Source of the DNA: an uncultured Clostridia bacterium
GTDB taxonomy: Bacteria > Bacillota > Clostridia > Oscillospirales > Acutalibacteraceae
Reading direction: 5' to 3'
Assembly: GCA_945971755.1 (NCBI GenBank)
Contig: CAMFPJ010000002.1
Span: 1 to 34,769 of the forward strand
Length of the DNA: 34,769 nt
Of the stretch, positions 17,543-25,820 are shown one piece after another; the first letter of the stretch is position 1; the number at the start of each line of letters is the position of its first letter. The notes below the pieces were generated by a model. The model was given only the letters and a program-made list of their open reading frames with translations. It did no database searches and had not been told where the DNA came from. Made by a program: the position numbers and the translations under genes.

Positions 17543-18068
17543 AATTCTCAACAAAAGACAAATTGCTGCGGGAACGGCAGCCGTTGCGCTTTGTGCTGCA
17601 GTATTTCTTAATTGGTATTACACAAAGCAAGACATTAACACGACTCAACCGCCCGAAACCGAAACAAATGTAAATTTAGGTGATGCACAGTATGTAAGCA
17701 GTAATAATGTTACCACTGAAACCGACTATTTTATGACTGCTGAAATAAACCGTTCTAAAGCCCATGACAGTGCAAAAGAATACTTAAAATCAATTATTAA
17801 TGATGAAAATATTGATGAAGAAGAACGCGAAAACGCTAAAAAAAAGCTAACTGAAATTTCTAATGAGATTAAAACTGAAGCAGACATTCAAAATCTAATT
17901 ACGGCCCGACTAAACTGTAAATGCCTTGTCACTCTGAATGATGAAAAGGTTGAAGTTGTTTTACCAAAAGACACCCTCGGAGAAGACGGGTTGATTGCAA
18001 TTAAAGATATAATCATTAGTAATTCTAATGTTTCACCTGATAACATAACTGTTATTGAACTAAAATAA
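17532..18068 (+). CDS. spoIIIAH: Stage III sporulation protein AH
   Basis: SpoIIIAH crosses the outer forespore membrane and binds SpoIIQ from the forespore to complete the channel. It has 178 residues. A basic N-terminus and one helix (about 11-28) come first, then an Asn/Thr-rich linker. The ring-building domain (about 70-178) carries the coiled, charged segment with DEEERENAKKKLTEIS typical of SpoIIIAH. The ATG has GGAGG seven bases upstream. It is the last gene of the operon. No terminator follows until 18167-18204, which lies next to nusB. Confidence 0.93.
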   Translation: MKSRILNKRQIAAGTAAVALCAAVFLNWYYTKQDINTTQPPETETNVNLGDAQYVSSNNVTTETDYFMTAEINRSKAHDSAKEYLKSIINDENIDEEERENAKKKLTEISNEIKTEADIQNLITARLNCKCLVTLNDEKVEVVLPKDTLGEDGLIAIKDIIISNSNVSPDNITVIELK

Positions 18069-18090
18069 CTGAATAATATTCATTTTTCTA

Positions 18091-18119
18091 TTGCTATTTT
18101 TCGGTTTAAGTGGTACAAT
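18091..18119 (+). promoter_or_regulatory. Likely nusB operon promoter
   Basis: TTGCTA (18091-18096), a 17-base spacer and TACAAT (18114-18119) match sigma-A boxes at 4/6 and 5/6. It lies 22 bases after the spoIIIAH stop. The predicted start near 18126 gives a nusB leader of about 90 bases that includes the palindrome and the hairpin listed next. Confidence 0.6.
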
Positions 18120-18131
18120 ATACAAAAATTG

Positions 18132-18143
18132 ATGTATATACAT
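18132..18143. repeat. Perfect 12-base palindrome in the nusB leader
   Basis: ATGTATATACAT is a perfect dyad about 12 bases downstream of the -10 box, at the expected start of transcription. It is a candidate operator, but short AT-rich palindromes also occur by chance. Confidence 0.4.
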
Positions 18144-18166
18144 TTTCGTACCGCTGAAAACTTATA

Positions 18167-18204
18167 ACACTCCCTGTTGTTTTTGGCGGGGAGTGTATTT
18201 TTTT
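18167..18204 (+). terminator. Terminator-like hairpin abutting the nusB SD (possible attenuator)
   Basis: ACACTCCC (18167-18174) pairs with GGGAGTGT (18189-18196), extended by one G-U and one G-C pair, and is followed by A and seven T residues. The U-tract runs directly into the nusB SD GGAGG at 18205. It can end spoIIIA transcripts. Because no promoter can fit between it and nusB, the nusB operon must be transcribed through it. Confidence 0.75.
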
Positions 18205-18214
18205 GGAGGAAATT

Positions 18215-18619
18215 ATGACCCGTAAAGAAGAAAGAGAACTTGCCTTTACACTCGTGTTTGAAAAAATTTTTAATGAGGACCAAAGCGTTCAGGAAATTGT
18301 CGATGCCGCTTTGGAGGCAGAGCTTATTGAAGATAATACGTTCGCGGTTTCTCTTGCACAGTTAACAAGTGAGCACACGCAAGAGATTGACACGCTTATT
18401 GCTGAAAATTCTATAGGTTGGCGCATAGAACGTTTACCCAAAGTTTCACTTGCGATTCTGAGATTGGCACTTTGTGAAATATTCTATGTAGAATCAATTC
18501 CTGTTAAAGTATCTGCTAATGAAGCGGTTGAACTTGCCAAAAAGTTCGGAACACAGGATGACGCTTCCTTTATCAACGGAATTTTAGGCAAAATTATTAG
18601 AGAGAAAGACTTAAAATGA
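18215..18619 (+). CDS. nusB: Transcription antitermination factor NusB
   Basis: NusB binds boxA RNA with NusE (ribosomal protein S10) and supports antitermination on rRNA operons. The 134-residue protein is all-helical and of normal length. It carries RKEERELAFTLVFEKIF at the N-terminus and the conserved C-terminal ILRLALCEIFY...VSANEAVELAKKFGTQDDASFINGILGKI. The ATG at 18215 is preceded by GGAGG at five bases; a TTG four codons earlier lies within the SD. It begins the housekeeping operon that runs to recN and overlaps the next gene by 4 bases. Confidence 0.97.
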   Translation: MTRKEERELAFTLVFEKIFNEDQSVQEIVDAALEAELIEDNTFAVSLAQLTSEHTQEIDTLIAENSIGWRIERLPKVSLAILRLALCEIFYVESIPVKVSANEAVELAKKFGTQDDASFINGILGKIIREKDLK

Positions 18620-19563
18620 GCTGGTTTATCGGTATTGATACAAGCAATTATACAACATCTGTTTCTGCATTTAACGGTAAAAATATGCTTTTTAGAAAAC
18701 GTCTTTTACCGGTAAAAGACGGTGAAAAAGGTATTCGTCAAAGTGATGCTGTTTTTCATCATACAGTTCAGCTACCTGAACTTCTTGAAAATTTGTGCTC
18801 TGAAATATCAGGAGATATTTCAGGAGTCGGTGTTTCCGTTAAACCGTCAAATCAAGAAGGCTCATATATGCCGTGCTTTTTATCAGGTGTTTCGGTGGCT
18901 CGCTCAGTTGCCTCTGTATTAAAAGTTCCGATGTATGAATTTTCACACCAGGACGGGCACATAGCCGCCGCACTTTTCTCTGCAAATAAACTTGATTTAA
19001 TAAACGAACAATTTTTGGCTTTTCACGTTTCGGGCGGAACTTCACAGGCAGTTCTTGTAACTCCGGACAAAAAATATTTTACTACCGAAATAGTTGCCGA
19101 TTCACTCGACCTTAAAGCAGGACAGGCTATTGACAGGGTGGGAATTATGCTCGGACTCAAGTTTCCTTGTGGCTCCGAACTTGAAAAGTTGGCGCTTAAA
19201 TCAAATAAAACTTACAATAAAATTCATGTTTTTCACCGAAATACGTCGTTCAGCCTTTCGGGTGTTGAAAATAAGTGCAAAGAAATGTTAGAAAACGGTG
19301 AATGTCATGCAGATATTGCACTTTATTGTATAAAATATATTGAATCTGCACTACTTGAAACTTGTGATTTATTATTAAAAAAACACAAGGAAATACCGGT
19401 AGTTTTTTCAGGCGGAGTAATGTCAAATTCAATTATCAGAAAAGATTTTGAAGAGAAATATTCGGCATATTTTGCAGAGCCGCAATTTTCCTCCGATAAT
19501 GCTTGCGGAATCGCTTACCTTACTTATTTATTGAATAAAAAAAGAGACGACAATGATATCTGA
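18616..19563 (+). CDS. TsaD/Kae1-like (M22 family) protein, not canonical TsaD
   Basis: The 315-residue protein has the ASKHA fold of TsaD/Kae1, whose canonical member makes N6-threonylcarbamoyl-adenosine in tRNA. Visible features are the phosphate-binding start GIDTSNYTTS (6-15), metal ligands HQDGH at 111-115, VSGGTSQA at 138-145 where TsaD has SGGHT, DLKAGQAIDRVGIMLGL near 165-181, SLSGVENK, SGGVMSN at 265-271 and the Asp of SSDNACGIA (D294). Thus the His-His-Asp metal site is kept. Missing are the ASRDH region and the usual roughly 340-residue length. It overlaps nusB by 4 bases and xseA by 11. Clostridial genomes often place such a paralogue here, annotated as M22 peptidase. Its reaction is unknown; a true TsaD probably lies elsewhere. 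Confidence 0.8.
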   Translation: MSWFIGIDTSNYTTSVSAFNGKNMLFRKRLLPVKDGEKGIRQSDAVFHHTVQLPELLENLCSEISGDISGVGVSVKPSNQEGSYMPCFLSGVSVARSVASVLKVPMYEFSHQDGHIAAALFSANKLDLINEQFLAFHVSGGTSQAVLVTPDKKYFTTEIVADSLDLKAGQAIDRVGIMLGLKFPCGSELEKLALKSNKTYNKIHVFHRNTSFSLSGVENKCKEMLENGECHADIALYCIKYIESALLETCDLLLKKHKEIPVVFSGGVMSNSIIRKDFEEKYSAYFAEPQFSSDNACGIAYLTYLLNKKRDDNDI

Positions 19564-20758
19564 TACTATTCTTTCGGTTTCTCAATTAAATAATTATGTA
19601 CGCTCGCTCCTTGATGGCGACGAACATCTAAAAAATGTTTTTGTATCGGGCGAAATTTCAAATTTTACCGAACATTTAAGAAGCGGTCATCTTTACTTAA
19701 CCCTTAAAGATAACACCGCTTCAATTAAAGCGGTAATGTTTGCCGGAAATGCCTCAAGGCTAAAATTTCGACCTGAAAACGGAATGTCTGTTATTGTTCG
19801 CGGCAGGGCGTCTGTTTATGAACGTGACGGCGCATATCAGCTTTATATTGACGATATGCAGCCTGAAGGGGTCGGCGCATTGGCTATAGCTTTTGAACAG
19901 CTTAAAGAAAAACTTTCAAAAGAAGGTATATTTGACGCTGAACACAAAAAAAACATACCATCTTTCCCAAAAAGAATTGGTGTTGTTTCTTCACCGACAG
20001 GTGCTGCTGTTCAGGACGTTTTGAATGTTCTCGCAAGGCGATTTCCGGTTACTGAGGTCATTTTTGCAGGTGTACCCGTTCAAGGTGAGGGTGCCGGTGA
20101 TATAATTGCCCGTGCAGTTGCAGATTTCAATTATCTAAACTGTGTTGATGTTATTATTATTGCCCGTGGCGGAGGTTCTGCGGAAGACCTTTGGGAGTTT
20201 AACAGCGAAAATCTTGCAAGAGAAATTTACAAATCAAACATACCGATAATTTCAGGTGTAGGTCACGAAACTGATTTCACAATTTGTGATTTTGCTGCCG
20301 ATTTACGTGCTCCGACACCCTCTGCGGCTGCTGAACTTGCAGTTCCGGACATATTTGAGTTAATAGGATATATCAATAATATAAAAGAACGTCTGCTTTC
20401 CTCAATTACATCTAAAATTTCTCTTGAGGAAATGCGTCTTGACAAAATCTCTGATACAGGCTTTTTGAAAAAACCGTCTGTTTATATTGATGAATGTGAA
20501 AAACGCTTAACAGAACTTAACAGACTGCTTAATATATACATTCAAAATGAGGTTGAAAGAAAAATAAATCAGTCATGTATGCTTGCTTCAAAGCTTGACA
20601 CGTTAAGCCCTGTGAAGGTTCTTTCACGCGGTTTTTCCATATTGAAATCGAACGGTGAAATTCTTGCTTCCGTAAAACAGGCACAGCCGGGCTTGAATAT
20701 AGAAATTCAAATGTCTGACGGTAAATTAAATGCTACAGTTACCGAAATTATGAAATAA
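19553..20758 (+). CDS. xseA: Exodeoxyribonuclease VII large subunit
   Basis: XseA is the catalytic subunit of exonuclease VII, which degrades single-stranded DNA from both ends. The 401-residue protein starts with an OB-fold (SVSQLNNYVRSLLDGDEHL, then VFVSGEISNFTEH and GHLYLTLKD). The catalytic domain includes IGVVSSPTGAAVQDVLNV, the IIARGGGSAEDLWEFN motif and ISGVGHETDFTICDFAADLRAPTPSAAAE. A coiled-coil region (about 275-340) and a C-terminal segment with SPVKVLSRGFSIL follow. It overlaps the upstream gene by 11 bases, and xseB follows after 11 bases. Confidence 0.97.
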   Translation: MISDTILSVSQLNNYVRSLLDGDEHLKNVFVSGEISNFTEHLRSGHLYLTLKDNTASIKAVMFAGNASRLKFRPENGMSVIVRGRASVYERDGAYQLYIDDMQPEGVGALAIAFEQLKEKLSKEGIFDAEHKKNIPSFPKRIGVVSSPTGAAVQDVLNVLARRFPVTEVIFAGVPVQGEGAGDIIARAVADFNYLNCVDVIIIARGGGSAEDLWEFNSENLAREIYKSNIPIISGVGHETDFTICDFAADLRAPTPSAAAELAVPDIFELIGYINNIKERLLSSITSKISLEEMRLDKISDTGFLKKPSVYIDECEKRLTELNRLLNIYIQNEVERKINQSCMLASKLDTLSPVKVLSRGFSILKSNGEILASVKQAQPGLNIEIQMSDGKLNATVTEIMK

Positions 20759-20769
20759 GGTGAACAAAA

Positions 20770-20964
20770 ATGGATATGAATTACGAACAGTCTGTAAAAA
20801 GACTTGAAGAAATTGTTTCTACACTTGAAGGCGGAAATCTTTCCCTTGATGATTCATTAAAGTTATATGAAGAGGGGGCTGTTCTCTCTGAAAATTGCAG
20901 AAAAATGCTTTCTCAAGCGAAACTTAAGATTAAAAACATAAATGAGGTAGCTGAAGATGACTGA
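20770..20964 (+). CDS. xseB: Exodeoxyribonuclease VII small subunit
   Basis: XseB is the small helical partner that winds around XseA. It has 64 residues with the family pattern YEQSVKRLEEIVSTLEGGNLSLDDSLKLYEEG, followed by a second helix. AAGGTGA precedes the ATG. The stop overlaps the prenyl synthase start by 8 bases. Confidence 0.96.
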   Translation: MDMNYEQSVKRLEEIVSTLEGGNLSLDDSLKLYEEGAVLSENCRKMLSQAKLKIKNINEVAEDD

Positions 20965-21835
20965 ATTTACTGAATTTTCAAATGATATTGATTTAATAAA
21001 CCGTTTTATTGAAGAAAAAACCTTTTGTGGACTTGAAAATTCAATTGTGCTCAATGCAATGAAATATAGCATCAGCAACGGAGGGAAAAGAATCAGACCT
21101 CTTTTAACACTCTATTTTTCGGAACTTCTTGGCGGTAACATAGAGGTTGCGCTTAAATTTGGCTGTGCTCTTGAAATGATTCATACCTACTCTTTAATAC
21201 ACGATGATTTACCGTGTATGGATAATGACGATATGCGCCGTGGAAAACCATCTTGCCATATTGCTTTTGGCGAGGAAAATGCGCTTTTAGCAGGAGATGC
21301 ACTGTTAACCGAGGCTTTTTCAACTGTTGCTTCTTCAGGAGCAGACCCAAATGCAATTACACTTGCAACAAAGTACCTTTCCGAATTTGCAGGAATAAAG
21401 GGAATGGTTATGGGGCAAGTTCTCGATTTGCAGCTTGAAAAGAGTACTCCTACTCTTGAAGAAATCAAAAAAATGTATTCACTTAAAACCTCTGCTCTGC
21501 TTAAATGTGCATGTGTTTTAGGCTGTTTGACCACTAATGAAATTGACGTTAATATCATTGATAAAGCTTGTGAATATGCAGAAAACCTCGGACTTGCTTT
21601 TCAAATTACGGACGATATTCTTGACATAGTAAGCGATACGGAAACTCTTGGCAAGCCCGTTGGCAGTGATGAAAAAAACAATAAGCCTACTTTTGTAAAA
21701 CTTTACGGTATAGCTGAATCTAAAGTTTTAGTAAACGAACTGTCAAATAACGCCGTTGCCGTTCTTAAGTCATTTGGCGGTAATAATGAAAAACTAATAA
21801 ACTTGACCCTTGCACTCGCAACAAGGAAATTTTGA
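20957..21835 (+). CDS. ispA: Polyprenyl synthetase (farnesyl/geranyl diphosphate synthase type)
   Basis: This enzyme condenses isopentenyl diphosphate with allylic diphosphates. The IspA subfamily makes farnesyl diphosphate for undecaprenyl lipids. It has 292 residues and is all-helical. It carries GGKRIRPLL, the first Asp-rich motif IHDDLPCMDNDDMRRGKP (about 76-93) with the two-residue insertion of bacterial IspA, and the second Asp-rich motif QITDDILD near 217. It sits between xseB and dxs, which supplies the precursor pathway. Chain length cannot be fixed by eye. Confidence 0.94.
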   Translation: MTEFTEFSNDIDLINRFIEEKTFCGLENSIVLNAMKYSISNGGKRIRPLLTLYFSELLGGNIEVALKFGCALEMIHTYSLIHDDLPCMDNDDMRRGKPSCHIAFGEENALLAGDALLTEAFSTVASSGADPNAITLATKYLSEFAGIKGMVMGQVLDLQLEKSTPTLEEIKKMYSLKTSALLKCACVLGCLTTNEIDVNIIDKACEYAENLGLAFQITDDILDIVSDTETLGKPVGSDEKNNKPTFVKLYGIAESKVLVNELSNNAVAVLKSFGGNNEKLINLTLALATRKF

Positions 21836-21849
21836 TTGGAGTATTTATT

Positions 21850-23709
21850 TTGGATAACGCAGATTTATTAAGTAAAATTAAATCACCGTCCGATGTTAAA
21901 AAACTCTCAAAAAGTGAGCTTTCAAATCTTTGTGCAGAGATTAGGCTCCTTATGATTGAAACCGTTTCTCAAAATGGCGGGCATCTTTCTTCAAACCTTG
22001 GTGTTGTTGAACTTTCTGTTGCTTTACATAAAGTTTTTAATTCACCGAACGACAAAATTATTTGGGATGTAGGTCACCAGGTTTACGCTCATAAGCTTTT
22101 AACGGGACGCTACAATAAATTCAATACACTTCGCACGGAAGGCGGAATTTCAGGCTTTTCTTCACCTGAAGAAAGCGAACACGATATTTTTTACAGCGGT
22201 CATTCAAGTACTTCTGTTTCATCTGCACTTGGCGTTGCATTGTCAAATGCGATTAAAGGCAAAAAAGATTATACTATCGCCGTTATCGGTGACGGTGCAC
22301 TCACAGGCGGTTTAGCTTATGAGGCTCTTAATAATGCCGGGCGAACAAAGGCACGTCTTATTGTGATTCTCAATGATAATAAAATGTCAATTTCAGAAAA
22401 TGTCGGCTCAATGGCAAGGTATTTGGCTGTTATTCGTTCAAAGCCCGAATATTTCAGGCTAAAGGCTAAAACCGAATCTGTAATCAATAAAATTCCCTTA
22501 ATAGGAAAATCGCTTTCCAAAGAAATTTTCAACTTAAAAACGAGACTGAAGAACAGACTTTACAAAAGTACATTTTTTGAAGATTTGGGATTCAGGTATA
22601 TGGGCCCGATTGACGGTCATAATCTTGATCAGTTAATTGAAGCGCTTGAGTCGGCTAAGCTTGTAAAAGGACCTGTTCTTTTACACATCAATACTGTAAA
22701 AGGTAAGGGATATAACTTTGCCGAACAGTCTCCCAGTGAGTTCCACGGTATTTCCAAGTTTAATATAAATAACGGCGAAACAAATTTTGGCTCTGAAAAT
22801 TTTTCTTCTTGCTTTGGCTCAATTATTTGCGAGCAAGCAGAAATAGATAACAGCATTTGTGCAATAACGGCGGCAATGGCTCTTGGCACCGGTCTTAAAG
22901 ATTTTTCGGAAAAATTTCCAAACAGATTTTTTGATGTAGGAATTGCCGAAGAACATGCAATTACCTTTGCTTCAGGTCTTTCAAAGGGAGGAATGAAGCC
23001 GGTTGTTGCCATATATTCAACATTTTTGCAAAGGGCTTATGACCAGTTAATTCACGACTGCTCACTTCAAAATGCTAATGTGATAATTGCCGTGGACAGG
23101 GCAGGATTTGTTGGAGAGGACGGCGTTACACATCAAGGCCTTTTTGACGTTCCCATGCTTTTGACCGTACCCAATATTCAAATTTATTCTCCCTTTACTT
23201 TTAAGCGAATGAAAATTGATTTTGATGACGCCTTTTCCCATAATGGTCTTTTTGCCGTTCGCTACCCAAGAGGAAACGATACAGTACTTCCCGAAGGATA
23301 CGAAATCAGTGATAGGGACTATGACCTTTTTAACGAAAACGGCGAAGCTTTAATTGTAACGTACGGCAGAATTTCCGCAGAAGCAATGTTCGCAATAGAC
23401 AAACTTAAAGAAGAAAACAAAATCGTTTCATTACTTGTTCTCAATAAAATCAAACCCATTTCTAAAGACGTATTTAATATTGCTCTGACTTATAAAAATA
23501 TCGTTTTCTATGAAGAAAGTGAAAAGACAGGAAGCGTGGGTATGAATTTTGCAGAATGTCTTGCTGAAAAGAATTTCAAAGGTAACTTTGAACATATTGC
23601 GGTAACTGATGAGTTTGTTCATCACGCCTCTGTGTCATCTCTTATGAAAAAATTCGGCTTTGACAGAGATTCAATTTATAATAAATTTTCGGAGAAAACA
23701 AATGGCTGA
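21850..23709 (+). CDS. dxs: 1-deoxy-D-xylulose-5-phosphate synthase
   Basis: Dxs joins pyruvate and glyceraldehyde 3-phosphate using thiamine diphosphate, the first step of the MEP isoprenoid pathway. I place the start at TTG 21850 (619 residues) because GGAG lies eight bases upstream. The open frame extends to a TTG at 21832 without a good SD. Motifs are the SSNLGVVELSVALH region, WDVGHQVYAHKLLTGR, the thiamine motif GDGALTGGLAYEALNNAG, MGPIDGHN, and the transketolase half with DVGIAEEHA, FLQRAYDQLIHD and RAGFVGEDGVTHQG. The gene ends 8 bases into tlyA. Confidence 0.97.
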   Translation: MDNADLLSKIKSPSDVKKLSKSELSNLCAEIRLLMIETVSQNGGHLSSNLGVVELSVALHKVFNSPNDKIIWDVGHQVYAHKLLTGRYNKFNTLRTEGGISGFSSPEESEHDIFYSGHSSTSVSSALGVALSNAIKGKKDYTIAVIGDGALTGGLAYEALNNAGRTKARLIVILNDNKMSISENVGSMARYLAVIRSKPEYFRLKAKTESVINKIPLIGKSLSKEIFNLKTRLKNRLYKSTFFEDLGFRYMGPIDGHNLDQLIEALESAKLVKGPVLLHINTVKGKGYNFAEQSPSEFHGISKFNINNGETNFGSENFSSCFGSIICEQAEIDNSICAITAAMALGTGLKDFSEKFPNRFFDVGIAEEHAITFASGLSKGGMKPVVAIYSTFLQRAYDQLIHDCSLQNANVIIAVDRAGFVGEDGVTHQGLFDVPMLLTVPNIQIYSPFTFKRMKIDFDDAFSHNGLFAVRYPRGNDTVLPEGYEISDRDYDLFNENGEALIVTYGRISAEAMFAIDKLKEENKIVSLLVLNKIKPISKDVFNIALTYKNIVFYEESEKTGSVGMNFAECLAEKNFKGNFEHIAVTDEFVHHASVSSLMKKFGFDRDSIYNKFSEKTNG

Positions 23710-24526
23710 AAAGAAAAGACTTGATACGGCAGTGTTTGAACTCGGTTTTTGCGACAGCCGTTCAAAAGCGTCTGCGTTGATAATGTCAGGCTCGGTTTAC
23801 GTGAACGGTCAAAAGGAAACAAAATCGGGATATGCCGTTAAACCTACCGATAAAATTGAATTAAAAGGAAAACAAATGCCCTATGTTAGCCGCGGCGGGT
23901 ACAAACTCGAAAAAGCGATGAAGCATTTTCCTATAACGCTTAAAGATAGTGTTTGTATGGACATCGGCGCATCAACGGGCGGCTTTACCGATTGCATGCT
24001 TCAAAACGGTGCAAAAAAGGTTTACTCAATTGATGTCGGTTACGGTCAGCTTGCTTGGAAACTTCGCACTGATGAACGCGTGGTCAATCTTGAGAGGACG
24101 AATTTTCGTTATTTAACTTCTGAAACAGTGATCGAAAAAATTGATTTCGCAAGCATAGACGTTTCATTTATTTCTCTGAAACTCATTTTACCCGTGCTTT
24201 TTGATTTCCTTAAAGAAGACGGACAGTGTGTTGCTTTAATTAAACCGCAGTTTGAAGCAGGACGCGATAAGGTCGGAAAAAAGGGAGTTGTGAGAGAACT
24301 TTCTACTCATATTCAAGTAATTGAATCAATTGTAAATTTTGCTTTTGAAACAGGATTTTCTGTTTTAGGACTTACTTTTTCTCCCATAAAAGGTCCCGAG
24401 GGGAACATTGAATATTTAATGTATATTTCTAAAGAAAAAACACCAAATATCTGTTTTGATACAGGACTAATTGAAAAAATTGCAGAAACATCTCATAATG
24501 AACTTCAAGGTGAGAGCGATGATTAA
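23702..24526 (+). CDS. tlyA: TlyA family rRNA 2'-O-ribose methyltransferase
   Basis: TlyA-type enzymes methylate ribose 2'-OH groups on ribosomal RNA; some members are annotated as hemolysins. The 274-residue protein begins at the ATG at 23702, with GGAG seven bases upstream and within the dxs end. The N-terminal S4 RNA-binding domain (about 3-60, RLDTAVFELGFCDSRSKA and GSVYVNG) is followed by an FtsJ-like SAM-binding domain with DIGASTGGFTDCML near 85 and VALIKPQFEAGRDKVGKKG near 178-196. Its 3' end overlaps nadK by 8 bases. The exact rRNA target in this lineage is not known from sequence. Confidence 0.92.
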   Translation: MAEKKRLDTAVFELGFCDSRSKASALIMSGSVYVNGQKETKSGYAVKPTDKIELKGKQMPYVSRGGYKLEKAMKHFPITLKDSVCMDIGASTGGFTDCMLQNGAKKVYSIDVGYGQLAWKLRTDERVVNLERTNFRYLTSETVIEKIDFASIDVSFISLKLILPVLFDFLKEDGQCVALIKPQFEAGRDKVGKKGVVRELSTHIQVIESIVNFAFETGFSVLGLTFSPIKGPEGNIEYLMYISKEKTPNICFDTGLIEKIAETSHNELQGESDD

Positions 24527-25376
24527 AATAGGAATTGTACCTAACCTTACTCGTGATAAGGCGGAAAGTGTTACCTTTGCGGTTACAGAAGTACTTGATA
24601 AACTTAATACAGAATACTTTTTTGAGCCGGAAACAAAATCGATTTTCGACAATAAATACAAATATTGTGGAAATCTCTATGAAGAAGCAGATGTTGTTAT
24701 CGCTATCGGCGGTGATGGCTCCTTTATCCACACGGCAAAGCAATGTGCAATAGCAAATAAACCCGTTCTTTGCATCAATGCAGGGAATTTAGCGTTTTTG
24801 GCAGGACTTGAAGCTAATGAACTTGATTTACTTTCAACGCTTTTGACAGGCAATTACACAAAAGAAAAGCACATGATGCTAAAATGCTATCTTGAGACTG
24901 ACAGTAATAAGAAAATGCTTGGCTATTGTCTTAATGATGTTGTTGTGGCAAGAGGCAAGTCGTTTAATGTTCTAAATCTTAACGCTTACTGTGACGGTAG
25001 AATTGTAAACTTTTACAGAGCAGACGGAATTGTTGTTTCAACACCTACCGGCTCAACTGCTTATTCCTGGTCAGCAGGGGGTCCTGTGATTGACCCTGCT
25101 CTTGAATGTATGATAATGACACCCCTTTGCACGCACTCTCCGCTTGACAGGTCAATGGTCTTTAACAGTTCTTCTAAACTTAGTGTTACAGCACCTGAAA
25201 ATGCAGGCAAAGAAATTTGTATTTCACTTGACGGTGAAACTAATATCGAAATGCCTGAAGGTGCAAAAGTTATTATTGAAAAATCTGAAATATCAGCAGA
25301 GTTTATAAGAATTAAATCTGACGAATTCTTTGACGTTCTGAATATTAAGCTTACTCAAAGGAGAATTGAAAAATGA
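24519..25376 (+). CDS. nadK: NAD kinase
   Basis: NadK makes NADP from NAD with ATP. The start is the ATG at 24519 (285 residues), preceded by AAGGTGAG at four bases; upstream in-frame codons lie within tlyA. Motifs are GGDGSF at 64-69, NAGNLAFLAGLE, and the nucleotide-binding RADGIVVSTPTGSTAYSWSAGGP, all diagnostic. It sits in the conserved tlyA-nadK-argR-recN order. Confidence 0.97.
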   Translation: MIKIGIVPNLTRDKAESVTFAVTEVLDKLNTEYFFEPETKSIFDNKYKYCGNLYEEADVVIAIGGDGSFIHTAKQCAIANKPVLCINAGNLAFLAGLEANELDLLSTLLTGNYTKEKHMMLKCYLETDSNKKMLGYCLNDVVVARGKSFNVLNLNAYCDGRIVNFYRADGIVVSTPTGSTAYSWSAGGPVIDPALECMIMTPLCTHSPLDRSMVFNSSSKLSVTAPENAGKEICISLDGETNIEMPEGAKVIIEKSEISAEFIRIKSDEFFDVLNIKLTQRRIEK

Positions 25377-25816
25377 AAAGAGACAGACAAAAACTTATAA
25401 TTGATTATATTGAAAATAATAATGTTTCCACACAGGATGAAATAATTAAAATGCTTGAGGGTAACGGGTATAAAGTTACTCAGGCAACTATTTCAAGAGA
25501 TATTAAGGACTTAAAATTAGTCAAAGAACATTTCGGCAAAAATAAGACAAGATATGTAATCAGTAAAAGTGAAACTCATAATAATTTTGCAATGATTTTT
25601 TCACGTTCTGTTTTGTCAGTTGAGCTTGCCATGAACATTGTAGTTGTAAAATGTTATGTTGGCACGGCAAATGCCGCTTGTGTTGCTCTTGAAAATGTTC
25701 ATATGAGCGGTGTTGTCGGAGCAATTGCAGGTGATGATACCATTTTCCTTGCTTGTGATTCAATTGAAAACGCTGAAGCAAACCGTAACGTAATTATATC
25801 AATGCTTAAGGACTGA
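25373..25816 (+). CDS. argR: Arginine repressor ArgR/AhrC
   Basis: ArgR is a hexameric transcription regulator that senses arginine. The 147-residue protein has an N-terminal winged helix (about 1-70, with VTQATISRDIKDLKLVK as recognition helix). The C-terminal oligomerisation and arginine-binding domain ends in GTANAACVALENVHMSGVVGAIAGDDTIFLAC, including the GDD residues. It overlaps nadK by 4 bases and precedes recN by 4. No arginine genes are nearby; the ahrC-recN linkage is the usual Firmicute arrangement. Confidence 0.95.
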   Translation: MKRDRQKLIIDYIENNNVSTQDEIIKMLEGNGYKVTQATISRDIKDLKLVKEHFGKNKTRYVISKSETHNNFAMIFSRSVLSVELAMNIVVVKCYVGTANAACVALENVHMSGVVGAIAGDDTIFLACDSIENAEANRNVIISMLKD

Positions 25817-25820
25817 TATT

